Positions 55,729-63,924 of a DNA stretch of 64,000 nt are shown here, one piece after another. The DNA comes from Betaproteobacteria bacterium RIFCSPLOWO2_12_FULL_68_20 (GTDB lineage Bacteria > Pseudomonadota > Gammaproteobacteria > Burkholderiales > SG8-39): assembly GCA_001770655.1 (NCBI GenBank), contig MERQ01000061.1, forward strand, positions 46,546 through 110,545. Direction: 5' to 3'. The notes beneath the pieces were generated by a model that saw nothing but the letters and a program-made list of their open reading frames with translations, was not told the origin of the DNA and did not search any database. Made by a program: the position numbers and the translations under genes. The first letter of the stretch is position 1; each line of letters opens with the position of its first letter.

Positions 55729-56559
55729 ATGTCCGTCGCCATCCCGCTCCGTTTCCTCACGGCGCTCGCCGCCGCCTTCCTCATCGCGGCCCCCGCGGCG
55801 GCGCAGAAATTCGAGCCGCAGGTCGGCCAGGCGGGCAAGGACGTGATCTGGGTGCCGACGCCCGACGACATCGTCGACCGCATGCTCACGATGGCGCAGG
55901 TGACGGCGAACGATTTCGTCGTCGACCTGGGCTCGGGCGACGGCAAGATCGCGATCGCGGCGGCGCAAAAGTTCGGCGCGCGCGCGCTCGGCATCGAGTA
56001 CAACCCCGACATGGTGAAGCTCTCGCAGGCGAACGCCCAGGCCGCCGGGGTCGCCGGCAAGGCCACGTTCCGGCACGCCGATATCTTCGCCACCGATTTC
56101 ACCCAGGCGACAGTGATCACCATGTACCTGCTGCCCGGCCTCAACATGAAGCTGCGGCCGCAGATCCTCGCCATGCGGCCGGGCACGCGCGTGGCGTCGC
56201 ACTCGTTCAGCATGGAGGACTGGGAGGCCGACGAGACCTCGACGCTCGACGGCCGGCGCGCGTATTTCTGGGTGGTGCCGGCGAACGTGTCCGGCGGCTG
56301 GACGCTGGAAGTCGGCGCGCAGCGCATCGAGCTCTCGTTCGACCAGACGTTCCAGAAGATCAACGGCACCGTGACCCTCGGCCCGCTGCAGGCGGGCCTG
56401 CGCGAGGCGAAGCTGCGCGGCTTCAACATCAGCTTCGCGTTCGTCGACAGCGCCCAGGTGCGCCGCGAGTTCACCGGGCGCGTAATCGGAGCGAAGATGG
56501 AAGGCTCGTGGCGCGGCGACGGCGGCACCGAAGGCCGCTGGAGCGCGACGAAGAAATAA
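55729..56559 (+). CDS. Exported SAM-methyltransferase-fold protein
   Basis: 276 residues. Sec signal peptide (SVAIPLRFLTALAAAFLIAA, cleavage near AAAQ), then VIWVPTPDDIVDRMLTMAQV and a class I SAM site VVDLGSGDGKIAIAAAQKFG, GIEYNPDMV, followed by a C-terminal beta domain (about 185-276). The core resembles small protein-lysine methyltransferases. SAM is not expected in the periplasm, so the exported location is puzzling; the fold may bind another ligand, or the peptide may be an uncleaved anchor. ATG 55729 follows a T-rich tract; no typical ribosome site. Confidence 0.85.
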   Translation: MSVAIPLRFLTALAAAFLIAAPAAAQKFEPQVGQAGKDVIWVPTPDDIVDRMLTMAQVTANDFVVDLGSGDGKIAIAAAQKFGARALGIEYNPDMVKLSQANAQAAGVAGKATFRHADIFATDFTQATVITMYLLPGLNMKLRPQILAMRPGTRVASHSFSMEDWEADETSTLDGRRAYFWVVPANVSGGWTLEVGAQRIELSFDQTFQKINGTVTLGPLQAGLREAKLRGFNISFAFVDSAQVRREFTGRVIGAKMEGSWRGDGGTEGRWSATKK

Positions 56560-56582
56560 GCGGTTTGGTCTTTCGGTTTCCG

Positions 56583-56736
56583 GTTTTTATCCGATCTCGT
56601 CATTTCCGCGCTTCTTGTTTTTGCGGAAATGACGAGACCCTGGGGCCGGCGCATAGCAAAGGCGTTCGCGAAGAGCGAGCGCCCCAATGTCTCGCGATTT
56701 CCGGCAGAAGCGGCCGGAAACCGCGAGATCGATGAA
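56583..56736. repeat. Dispersed double-hairpin intergenic repeat, copy B
   Basis: Reverse orientation relative to copy A at 16151. Stem CTCGTCATTTCCGC (56596-56609) with perfect complement at 56623-56636; centre AGCAAAGGCGTTCGCG and GCGAGCGCCCCAATGTC shared with copy A; second stem CTCGCGATTTCCGG (56691-56704) with an imperfect complement at 56714-56727. It lies between two convergent genes, so it could act as a bidirectional terminator. Confidence 0.8.
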
Positions 56737-56749
56737 AATCCAAAAAGAA

Positions 56750-56989
56750 CTAAGCCAGCTTCTTATGCGTGCCGTCGCAGAACGGCTTGTTGCCGGTGCG
56801 CTTGCACCCGCACAGCCAGACTTTCTGCGCCTCGGTGACGGTGAACTTGACCGGCGTGAACTCGGTCGTCTTGTGCGAGCCGTCGCAGAACGGCTGGCGC
56901 TTCGACTGCCCGCACTGGCACCACCAGTAGTCGCCGGGAGCGAGCTCCACCGCGTACGGCCCCTTCTGCGCGATCATCGGCTCGGCCAT
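56750..56989 (-). CDS. CDGSH-type iron-sulfur protein (two motifs)
   Basis: 79 residues with two 2Fe-2S motifs of the mitoNEET type: CQCGQSKRQPFCDGSH and CGCKRTGNKPFCDGTH (CxC-x-C-x-H each). Length and tandem arrangement fit bacterial type 7/3 CDGSH proteins. Probably a small electron or cluster carrier. It is 30 nt downstream of dnaB in the same direction. Confidence 0.95.
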   Translation of the reverse strand: MAEPMIAQKGPYAVELAPGDYWWCQCGQSKRQPFCDGSHKTTEFTPVKFTVTEAQKVWLCGCKRTGNKPFCDGTHKKLA

Positions 56990-57019
56990 GTCAGCCTCCA
57001 GGTCTGAACGCGCGCAATT

Positions 57020-58423
57020 CTAGAACGAACCGGGATCGGCGTAGTTGGCGAAGCGGGTGTGCTGTCCGAGAAACGTGAGCTCGATCTTGCCGATCGGGCC
57101 GTTCCTCTGCTTGCCGATGATCACCTCGGCCCGGCCCTTGGTCTCCGGCTTGTCGGGGAAATACACCTCGTCGCGATAGATGAACAGGATCAAGTCCGCG
57201 TCCTGCTCGATCGCGCCCGACTCGCGCAGGTCCGACATCATCGGGCGGCGGTCGTTGCGCGCCTCGACCGCGCGCGAAAGCTGGGAGAGCGCGATCACCG
57301 GAACGTGCAGCTCCTTGGCGAGCGCCTTGAGCGAGCGCGAGATCTCCGAGATCTCGGTGGCGCGGTTCTCGCCGCCCCTCAGGTTGATCGCGGACATCAG
57401 CTGCAGATAGTCCACCACCACCAGCCCCAGCTTGCCGCCGAACTGGCGCCACAGGCGCCGCGCCCGCGTGCGCAACTCGAGCGCGTTCAGCGCCGCGGTC
57501 TCGTCGATGAAGATCGGAGCGTCGTGCAGCTTGCCCATCGCCTCCGAGAGCTCGTGCCATTCCTGGTCGCTCAGCCGCCCGGTGCGCATCTTGTGCTGGT
57601 CGACGCGCGCGATCGAGCCGAGCATGCGCGTGGCGAGCTGCGCGCCGCTCATCTCCATGCTGAAGATCGCCACCGGCATCAGCGTATGCAGCGCGACGTG
57701 CTCGGCGATATTGAGCGCGAGCGCGGTCTTGCCCATCGAGGGACGCCCGGCGATGATGACCAGCTCGCCCGGCTGCAAGCCCGCGGTCTTGGAGTCGAGG
57801 TCGTTGAAGCCGGTCGGCACCCCGGTGACGTCGGAGGGATTGTCGCGGTGGTAGAGGTAATCGATGCGCTCCAGCACGCGCGCGAGCACCGGCTTGATCT
57901 CCTCCAGCCCCACGCCGTGCCGGGCGCCGGCCTCGCCGATCTCGAGAATGCGCGTCTCGGCCTCGTCCAGGAGCTGCCCCACCTCCTTGCCGCCCGGGCT
58001 GAGCGCGCCCTCGGCGATCTCGGTGGCGACCTGGGCGAGGCGCCGCTGCACCGAGCGCTCGCGCACCAGCTCCGCGTAGCGCCGGATGTTGAGCGCGCTC
58101 GGGGTGTTCTGCGCCAGCGCCCCGAGGTAGGCGGCGCCCCCGGTCTTGTCCCGGTCCTCGCTCGCCTCGATCGATTCCGACACCGTGACCACGTCGGCGG
58201 GTCTGCCGGCCTCGATCAGCTTCGCGACGTGGCGCCAGACGCGGCGGTGGTCGTCCCGGTAGAAGTCCCCGGCCGAGATCAGGTCGGCGATGCGGTCGAA
58301 TGCCTGGTTGTCGAGGAGCAGCCCGCCGAGGAGCGATTGCTCCGCCTCGACCGAGTGCGGCGGAACCTTGAGCGCTAGGAGCTGCGCATCGGATTCGGCG
58401 CGGACGACTTGCGGCTGTGCCAT
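57020..58423 (-). CDS. dnaB: Replicative DNA helicase
   Basis: 467 residues. N-terminal DnaG-interacting domain (about 20-125: PHSVEAEQSLLGGLLLDN) and RecA-type helicase core with Walker A AGRPSMGKTALALN, Walker B LVVVDYLQLM and ALSQLSRAVEARNDRRP. Unwinds DNA at the fork. It follows rplI with a terminator between, so it is transcribed by read-through or from its own promoter. No intein. Confidence 0.97.
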   Translation of the reverse strand: MAQPQVVRAESDAQLLALKVPPHSVEAEQSLLGGLLLDNQAFDRIADLISAGDFYRDDHRRVWRHVAKLIEAGRPADVVTVSESIEASEDRDKTGGAAYLGALAQNTPSALNIRRYAELVRERSVQRRLAQVATEIAEGALSPGGKEVGQLLDEAETRILEIGEAGARHGVGLEEIKPVLARVLERIDYLYHRDNPSDVTGVPTGFNDLDSKTAGLQPGELVIIAGRPSMGKTALALNIAEHVALHTLMPVAIFSMEMSGAQLATRMLGSIARVDQHKMRTGRLSDQEWHELSEAMGKLHDAPIFIDETAALNALELRTRARRLWRQFGGKLGLVVVDYLQLMSAINLRGGENRATEISEISRSLKALAKELHVPVIALSQLSRAVEARNDRRPMMSDLRESGAIEQDADLILFIYRDEVYFPDKPETKGRAEVIIGKQRNGPIGKIELTFLGQHTRFANYADPGSF

Positions 58424-58437
58424 GTCGTCGCGATGCT

Positions 58438-58466
58438 ACAAAAACAATAGGGCTGTTGCCAGCCCT
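58438..58466 (-). terminator. Terminator between rplI and dnaB
   Basis: On the minus strand GGGCTG-GCAA-CAGCCC is followed by TATTGTTTTT. A second perfect 17-nt dyad (GCGGAAAAATTTTCCGC, 58472-58488) lies between it and the rplI stop. Together they should reduce ribosomal-operon read-through into dnaB. Confidence 0.72.
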
Positions 58467-58497
58467 TCCGAGCGGAAAAATTTTCCGCGCTTGACAA

Positions 58498-58947
58498 TCA
58501 GCTTTCGCCGAGCACGGAAACCGTGATCGTCGTGGTGACGTCGGTGTGCAGCGCGATCTCGATCGGCGTGTCGCCGACCTGCTTCAGCGGCCCCATCGGC
58601 ATGCGCACCATCGAGCGCTCCACGTCGTGACCGAGCTTCTCGAGCGCCTCGACGATGTCGTAGTTCGTCACCGAGCCGAACAGCCGCCCGTCCACGCCCG
58701 CCTTCTGCGTGATCTGGATCGTCAGCCCGTCCAGCTTCGCGCCGCGCTCGCGGGCCTCGGCGAGCGCCTCGGCCTGCGTGCGCTCGAGCTCCGAGCGGCG
58801 CGCCTCGAACTCCTTCAGGTTCGCCTCGGTCGCGCGCTTCGCTTTGCCCTGCGGAATCAAGAAGTTGCGCGCGAAACCGTCCTTCACCTTGACAACGTCG
58901 CCGAGGTCGCCGAGGTTCGCCAACTTCTCCATGAGGATCACTTCCAT
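58498..58947 (-). CDS. rplI: 50S ribosomal protein L9
   Basis: 149 residues. N-terminal [23 protein letters not shown], central long helix, and C-terminal rRNA-binding domain ([16 protein letters not shown]). Length is standard. Fourth ribosomal-operon gene, 10 nt after rpsR. Confidence 0.97.
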   Translation of the reverse strand: MEVILMEKLANLGDLGDVVKVKDGFARNFLIPQGKAKRATEANLKEFEARRSELERTQAEALAEARERGAKLDGLTIQITQKAGVDGRLFGSVTNYDIVEALEKLGHDVERSMVRMPMGPLKQVGDTPIEIALHTDVTTTITVSVLGES

Positions 58948-58957
58948 GGCGGCAGCC

Positions 58958-59257
58958 TCAATGCAGGTCGGTATAGGGCACGAGCGCGAGGAAGCGCGCG
59001 CGCTTGATCGCTTCCGAGAGCTGGCGCTGGTACCCGGACGAGGTGCCGGTGATGCGCGCCGGGATGATCTTGCCGGTCTCGTTGATGAAGTCCTTCAGCA
59101 CCTCGATGTCCTTGTAGTCGATCCATTCGGCCTTCTCGGCGGTGAAGCGGCAGAACTTGCGGCGCCGGAACAGCGCGCGCTGCCCGCGGTCCTTCTTGTC
59201 CTTGCCGAACTTGCCCTTGCCTTTGCCTTTGCCCTTGAACCCGCGTCTAGGCGGCAT
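58958..59257 (-). CDS. rpsR: 30S ribosomal protein S18
   Basis: 99 residues. Core [43 protein letters not shown] is standard S18. About 25 extra N-terminal residues with a [15 protein letters not shown] tract make it longer than the 75-aa E. coli protein. ATG 59257 has an AGGAG site; the track start five codons earlier overlaps that site. Confidence 0.96.
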   Translation of the reverse strand: MPPRRGFKGKGKGKGKFGKDKKDRGQRALFRRRKFCRFTAEKAEWIDYKDIEVLKDFINETGKIIPARITGTSSGYQRQLSEAIKRARFLALVPYTDLH

Positions 59258-59258
59258 G

Positions 59259-59558
59259 TCATGCTCCTTCAATGAATTCGATGTCCGTCACGTGCAGCAC
59301 CAGCTTCTTCGAGCGCCGGCTCTTCGCGGCGAGGAATCCGCCGGCCCTCAGCGCGGCACCGAGCCTCGCGCCGGCGACGAGCCTCGCCTGCGCCTCGAAC
59401 GCCATCGCGACAACCTCGGCGCTCACTTTGCGCGTCGCGCCGGCTTCGCCCTGCTCGGACTCGTGCTGGATCCTGAACTCGAGCACCGCCAGGCCCGCAG
59501 GGGTGTACCGCAGCTTGCCCAGCTCGATCAGGGATCCGGAGAGCTCGACCCGGTTCAG
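59259..59558 (-). CDS. priB: Primosomal replication protein N, CTG start
   Basis: 99 residues of single OB fold: [54 protein letters not shown]. PriB helps restart stalled forks. The conserved family start is MNRVxLSG; the codon in that place is CTG 59558, overlapping the rpsF stop as CTGA. No ATG, GTG or TTG precedes it in frame without running into rpsF-antisense-like sequence. The track's 160-aa ORF is an artefact of this missing standard start. Confidence 0.93.
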   Translation of the reverse strand: MNRVELSGSLIELGKLRYTPAGLAVLEFRIQHESEQGEAGATRKVSAEVVAMAFEAQARLVAGARLGAALRAGGFLAAKSRRSKKLVLHVTDIEFIEGA

Positions 59559-59935
59559 ACCGCGGGCGCCTCGGCGGGCTTCGCCTCGCCGCCTCGCTCC
59601 ATCAGCGACTTCGACTTCTCCTCCTTCATCATCGGCGAAGGAGCGGTCACCGCCTTCGGCATCTTGACGATGAGGTGGCGCAGCACGGCGTCGCTGAACT
59701 TGAACGAATGCTCGAGCTCGGTGAGCGTCTCGTGGTCGCACTCGATGTTCATGAGCACGTAATGCGCCTTGTGCACTTTCTCGATCGGATAGGAAAGCTG
59801 CCGCCGGCCCCAGTCCTCCAGCCGGTGCACGACGCCCTTGCGCGCCGCGATCACGCCCTTGTAGCGCTCGACCATCTGCGGGACCTGCTCGCTCTGGTCC
59901 GGATGGACGATGAAGACGATCTCGTAATGCCGCAT
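59555..59935 (-). CDS. rpsF: 30S ribosomal protein S6
   Basis: 126 residues. [42 protein letters not shown] and [13 protein letters not shown] are S6 signatures. The C-terminus has an Ala/Glu/Lys tail. ATG 59935 with AAGGAG 11 nt upstream; the track start is 12 codons too early. First gene of rpsF-priB-rpsR-rplI. Confidence 0.97.
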   Translation of the reverse strand: MRHYEIVFIVHPDQSEQVPQMVERYKGVIAARKGVVHRLEDWGRRQLSYPIEKVHKAHYVLMNIECDHETLTELEHSFKFSDAVLRHLIVKMPKAVTAPSPMMKEEKSKSLMERGGEAKPAEAPAV

Positions 59936-59959
59936 GCCGTGAGTCTCCTTATGGGGTGA

Positions 59960-59986
59960 GCCGCCCGCCATGCGTAGCGGTGCGGC
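59960..59986 (-). promoter_or_regulatory. Hairpin in the rpsF leader, possible S6:S18 binding site
   Basis: The transcript would fold GCCGC-A-CCGC, an 8-nt loop, GCGG-GCGGC with one bulged A. S6 operon leaders in many bacteria carry a hairpin that S6:S18 binds for feedback. The position (25 nt before rpsF) fits, but I have not verified the consensus. Confidence 0.4.
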
Positions 59987-60000
59987 AAGGAAGGGCGCGG

Positions 60001-60027
60001 ATTATACAGTATGCGGGCGCCGAACAA
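60001..60027 (-). promoter_or_regulatory. Candidate promoter of the rpsF operon
   Basis: Minus-strand TATAAT (60006-60001) with TTGTTC (60027-60022) at a short 15-bp spacing, giving a leader of about 60 nt that includes the hairpin above. Confidence 0.45.
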
Positions 60028-60057
60028 CCGACCCAAGCTGTCAACCAAAGAACATTG

Positions 60058-60759
60058 TCATTGTGGTGGGCCCTGGTCAGATCTTTTTTCCAACCATCCA
60101 TGAATCAAGGCTGGACGACACTGACAATACACCAGCATTAGGATCACTACATATACGATCCAGAGGACCACAAGTACCTCCCAGAGCCAACCACTAGACT
60201 CCTCGTGAGCAACAATTCGCGGCCAGAGCGCCACCGTTGCCAACCACATGTGCAAGCCGGAGAAAAGCACAGGTATTACGAACAAGACCCACTGATTCCA
60301 GCTCAGGAACACTGCATTGCGAAGCCATTTCTGCCGGCGCGATTCCGCTAGCTCCGGCCACCAGTGTTTACCTACGGTTTGGTGGACCCGAACGAGTGAG
60401 CTCAATCCTTCGGGCACTAGCGCGCCCATGCTCAACATCCGGTTTTCGATACGTCGAATCTCTTGCCGAAAGACTAGTGCGTAGTGCCAAGTACGCACAC
60501 CTAACAGAGCCCAAGCTAAGCCACTGAATATGCCAATCGTCGATACTCCACACATCACAAGATCTCGCGCGACGTTCTTTTCACCTCCTCCCGAAGAAAA
60601 GATCGTCGCCCAAGCGAGTACCAGGATCGAATTCGCCGTAAGGAAGTTGTAGAGCCCCGTCCAAGCACGCATCTCGACGTGTCTACTCGCGTCCGTCATA
60701 TGTGAGTAGAGACTGGGCATCTCGCGAGAAGCCTGTTTCACACCTTCCATTCGTTGCAT
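60058..60759 (-). CDS. Membrane protein of unknown function, lower GC
   Basis: 233 residues. Four hydrophobic helices (about 38-56, 70-90, 150-172, 192-214) in two pairs, separated by a charged cytoplasmic stretch (RQEIRRIENRMLSMG). No motif recognised. GC content (about 50 %) and codon use (ATA, AGA, TTA) differ sharply from the neighbours, so it was probably acquired and inserted between rlmB and the rpsF operon. ATG 60759 is the first in frame. It could be part of a defence or regulatory system, but nothing in it proves that. Confidence 0.7.
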   Translation of the reverse strand: MQRMEGVKQASREMPSLYSHMTDASRHVEMRAWTGLYNFLTANSILVLAWATIFSSGGGEKNVARDLVMCGVSTIGIFSGLAWALLGVRTWHYALVFRQEIRRIENRMLSMGALVPEGLSSLVRVHQTVGKHWWPELAESRRQKWLRNAVFLSWNQWVLFVIPVLFSGLHMWLATVALWPRIVAHEESSGWLWEVLVVLWIVYVVILMLVYCQCRPALIHGWLEKRSDQGPPQ

Positions 60760-60787
60760 GCGCTGTGGCCTTTAAATAAGAAAGTCG

Positions 60788-61558
60788 TCACCGCCTCTGC
60801 GTGGTTGCGGCACGACCGCGGCGCACGGACTCGAACAAGCAAATTCCTGCGGCGACCGAAACGTTCAAGCTCTCCACCTCACCTGCAAGCGGGATTCGGA
60901 CCAAAAGATCACAGGTGTCCTTGGTAAGGCGCCGCAATCCCGCCCCTTCAGCCCCGAGCACCCACGCCACCGCACCCGGAAGGTTTACGGAAAAGAGGTC
61001 CTGCTCCGCGCCGCTGTCAGCACCGACGATCCAGATGTTGCGTTCCTTCAGCTCGTCGAGCGTGCGCGCGAGGTTGGTCACCATCAGGTAGGGCGTCGCC
61101 TCAGCAGCGCCGCTCGCGACCTTCGATACCGCGGGCGTAATCCCCGCGGCGCGGTCGCGCGGCGCGATCACCGCGTGCGCTCCGGCGGCGTTGGCGACGC
61201 GCAGGCAGGCGCCGAGATTGTGCGGATCGGTGACGCCGTCGAGCACCAGAAGCAGTGGCGGCTCGGTCAGCCCGGCGAGCAGCTCGTCGAGGTCGTCGGA
61301 GACCTTCTTGACATCGACCCGCGCGACGACGCCCTGGTGCCGCCCGCCGCCGTAGAAGCCGTCCAGGCGCTTGGTCGGCACGCGCATCAGGCGCGCCCCT
61401 GCCTGCTCGGCGGCGTGCTCAAGGCCCTTCGCGCGCACGTCATGGCGGCCTTCGTCGAGGAAGATCTCCAGGACCGAGGAGGGATCGGCGCGCAGGCGCG
61501 CGAGCACGGCGTGAAAGCCGAACACCACGCGCGGCTCGCGCTTGGCGTGCCTACTCAT
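60788..61558 (-). CDS. rlmB: 23S rRNA (guanosine-2'-O-)-methyltransferase RlmB
   Basis: 256 residues. N-terminal L30e-like substrate domain and SPOUT (TrmH) domain with the knot motifs LVLDGVTDPHNLGACLRVAN, WVLGAEGAGLRRLTKDTCD and IPLAGEVESLNVSVAAGI. Methylates G2251 (E. coli number). Its start overlaps the antitoxin stop by 8 nt. Confidence 0.96.
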   Translation of the reverse strand: MSRHAKREPRVVFGFHAVLARLRADPSSVLEIFLDEGRHDVRAKGLEHAAEQAGARLMRVPTKRLDGFYGGGRHQGVVARVDVKKVSDDLDELLAGLTEPPLLLVLDGVTDPHNLGACLRVANAAGAHAVIAPRDRAAGITPAVSKVASGAAEATPYLMVTNLARTLDELKERNIWIVGADSGAEQDLFSVNLPGAVAWVLGAEGAGLRRLTKDTCDLLVRIPLAGEVESLNVSVAAGICLFESVRRGRAATTQRR

Positions 61559-61769
61559 TCAGCGACCGGAAGACATCCTCGTCGGTCAGCAGGCCCTGCG
61601 CTTCGGCGAACGGCAGGATCTTCGCGCGCAGCTCGCGGAAACGGACAACCATCACATACCGCTTGAGCGCGTCGCGCGCGATCTCGGCTTCCGACCGACC
61701 TGAGCGCCGTGCGAGACGACGGAGATCCCTCGCCAGCCTCGCATCGAGCCGAAAGGTCAAGGACGGCAT
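61551..61769 (-). CDS. Orphan ribbon-helix-helix antitoxin-like protein
   Basis: 72 residues. PSLTFRLDARLARDLRRLAR and SEAEIARDALKRYV are RHH; the tail (PFAEAQGLLTDEDVFRSLNE) is that of antitoxins normally followed by a PIN-domain toxin. Here rlmB follows immediately, so the toxin is missing. It may be a solitary regulator or relic. ATG 61769 is used; the long track ORF is an antisense fusion with rnr. Confidence 0.8.
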   Translation of the reverse strand: MPSLTFRLDARLARDLRRLARRSGRSEAEIARDALKRYVMVVRFRELRAKILPFAEAQGLLTDEDVFRSLNE

Positions 61770-61816
61770 GTGGTCTCCCGAACTCAGGACGACATCGTAC
61801 AGTCGTTCATTCGAGA

Positions 61817-63907
61817 CTACACCGGCACCAAGTCGATCTTCCTCTGCTCGACGTCCACGCGCACCAGCTTCACCTTCATGCGGTCGGCGAGGCGGTAGCG
61901 CTTGCGCGTCCTCTCGCCCATCAGCAGGTGCCGCGCGGCGTCGAACTGGAAGTAGTCGCGCCCGAGCTCCGAGATGTGCACCAGGCCGTCGACGAAATAA
62001 TCGTCCAGCGTGACGAACAGGCCGAACGCGGTCACGCCGGTGATGGTGCCCGAAAACGTCTTCCCTGCATGGTCGCGCATGTAGTAGCACTTGAGCCAGT
62101 TCTCGACGTCGCGGCTGGCGTCGTCGGCGCGCCGCTCGGTCTCGGAGCAGTGCAGCCCGAGGGCGCTCCAGTCGAGGCCGTCGTAGCGCCGCCCGGCGAG
62201 CGCAGCCTTGATCGCTCGGTGCACCAGCAGGTCCGGGTAGCGGCGGATGGGCGAGGTGAAGTGCACGTAGGCGTCGAAGGCGAGGCCGAAGTGGCCGGCG
62301 TTGTCCGGGCTGTAGATCGCTTGCTTGAGCGAGCGCAGGAGGATCGTCTGCAGCAGCGCGAAATCCGGCCGCTTGCGGATGCGCTCCAGAAGCTGCGCGT
62401 AGTCCCCCGGGCGCGGGATCTCGCCGCCGGGAAGCTGCAGCCCGAGCTCGGCAAGGAACTCGCGCAGCGCGGCGACCCGGTCCGCCGCCGGAACATCGTG
62501 CACGCGGTACAGCACCGGGTGCGAGCGCTCGGTGAGGAAATTGCCCGCGCACACGTTCGCCGCGAGCATGCACTCCTCGATCACGCGGTGCGCGTCGTTC
62601 CTCGGCTCGGCGAGGATCTTCTCGATCTTGCCGCGCGCGTCGAACACCATCCTCGTCTCGACCGTCTCGAAGTCGATCGCGCCGCGCCGCCCGCGCGCTC
62701 CCGCGAGGATCTTGAACAGCTCGTGGAGAGCCGCGAGGTGCTCGGGTGCCCGCCCGGACGAGAGCTTCGCCCAGACCTCGCTGTAGGTGAGCCTGGCGTG
62801 CGAGCGGATCGCCGCCGGGTAGAACTCGTATGCCGCCACGTCGCCTTTGGGCGTGATCGCCATCTCGCAGACCATGGCCAGGCGCTCGACGCCCGGATTG
62901 AGCGAGCAAAGCCCGTTGGAGAGCTTCTCGGGCAGCATCGGGATCACGCGCCGCGGGAAATACACCGAGGTGCCGCGGCCGCGCGCATCCAGGTCGAGCG
63001 CGTCGCCGTGCCGCACGTAGTGGCTGACGTCGGCGATGGCGACCCACAGGCGCCGGATCTTCCCCTCCCGCCTGCAAACCACTGCGTCGTCGAAATCCCG
63101 CGCGGTCTCGCCGTCGATGGTGACGAAGCGCAGCTCGCGCAGATCGCGCCTGCCCGCGAGCTCCCTCGCGCCGACCGCATCGGGCAGTACGTCCGCCGCT
63201 GCCAGCGCCTTGGTCGAGAATTCGTGCGGCAGGTCGAATTTGCGCAGCGCGATCTCGATCTCCATGCCGGGATCGGCGTAGCTGCCGAGCACCTCGGCGA
63301 CGCGCCCCACCGGTTGCGCGTGCTTGCTCGGCTGCGCGACCAGCTCCACGGTGACCACTTGCCCCGGCTTCGCGCGAGCGGCTTCAGCAGGCGGCACCAG
63401 GATGTCCTGCGCGATGCGCCGGTCTTCGGGCACGAGAAAGAGCACGCCGTGCTCCGAATGCAGGCGCCCGACGATGCGCGGGCTGCGGCGCGCGAGCACC
63501 TCGACGATCTCGCCGGCCGGGCGGCCGCGCGGATCGCGTCCGGTGGCGCGCACCGCGGCGCGGTCGCCGTGCAGCACCTGGCGCATCTCGGCCGGCGGCA
63601 GGAACACCTGCGGCCCGCCCTCGTCGGGGACGAGAAAGCCGTGCCCGTCGCGATGGCCTTCGATGCGGCCGGAGACGAGCGCGATGCGGCGCGCGACGAG
63701 GATGCTCCCGGCACGGTTCTGCACCACCGCGCCCTCGCGCTCGAGCGCCGCGAGCGCCATGCCGAACGCGCGCTTGTCGATCTTCGGAACGCGCAGGCGC
63801 TTCGCGATCTCGCGCGGCGTGAGCGGCGCGCCCGCGAGCTCGAGCGCGTGCAGGATGTCGCGCCCGAGATCGCTGGTTCCAACCTTGAACTTGGATCGCC
63901 TAGCCAC
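61817..63907 (-). CDS. rnr: Ribonuclease R
   Basis: 696 residues. N-terminal winged helix (about 10-75), cold-shock domains, RNB catalytic domain (VTIDGETARDFDDAVVC with metal-binding Asp residues; FTSPIRRYPDLLVHRAIKAAL) and C-terminal S1 domain (GTITGVTAFGLFVTLDDYFVDG). 3'-5' exonuclease that degrades structured RNA. The track start 63967 lies in the tRNA gene; GTG 63907 is the first start after it. Protein lacks the Lys-rich tail of E. coli RNase R, ending soon after S1. Confidence 0.95.
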   Translation of the reverse strand: MARRSKFKVGTSDLGRDILHALELAGAPLTPREIAKRLRVPKIDKRAFGMALAALEREGAVVQNRAGSILVARRIALVSGRIEGHRDGHGFLVPDEGGPQVFLPPAEMRQVLHGDRAAVRATGRDPRGRPAGEIVEVLARRSPRIVGRLHSEHGVLFLVPEDRRIAQDILVPPAEAARAKPGQVVTVELVAQPSKHAQPVGRVAEVLGSYADPGMEIEIALRKFDLPHEFSTKALAAADVLPDAVGARELAGRRDLRELRFVTIDGETARDFDDAVVCRREGKIRRLWVAIADVSHYVRHGDALDLDARGRGTSVYFPRRVIPMLPEKLSNGLCSLNPGVERLAMVCEMAITPKGDVAAYEFYPAAIRSHARLTYSEVWAKLSSGRAPEHLAALHELFKILAGARGRRGAIDFETVETRMVFDARGKIEKILAEPRNDAHRVIEECMLAANVCAGNFLTERSHPVLYRVHDVPAADRVAALREFLAELGLQLPGGEIPRPGDYAQLLERIRKRPDFALLQTILLRSLKQAIYSPDNAGHFGLAFDAYVHFTSPIRRYPDLLVHRAIKAALAGRRYDGLDWSALGLHCSETERRADDASRDVENWLKCYYMRDHAGKTFSGTITGVTAFGLFVTLDDYFVDGLVHISELGRDYFQFDAARHLLMGERTRKRYRLADRMKVKLVRVDVEQRKIDLVPV

Positions 63908-63913
63908 TAGAAT
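63885..63913 (+). promoter_or_regulatory. Promoter of tRNA-Leu
   Basis: TTGAAC, 17-bp spacer, TAGAAT (5 of 6). Start predicted near 63920, 5 nt before the mature tRNA. It overlaps the 5' end of rnr on the other strand. Confidence 0.72.
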
Positions 63914-63924
63914 TCGCGTCCGCT

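Noticed and set aside
61709-63910. 733-aa plus-strand ORF
   Set aside because: Antisense shadow of rnr, His/Arg/Val-rich, no recognisable domain.
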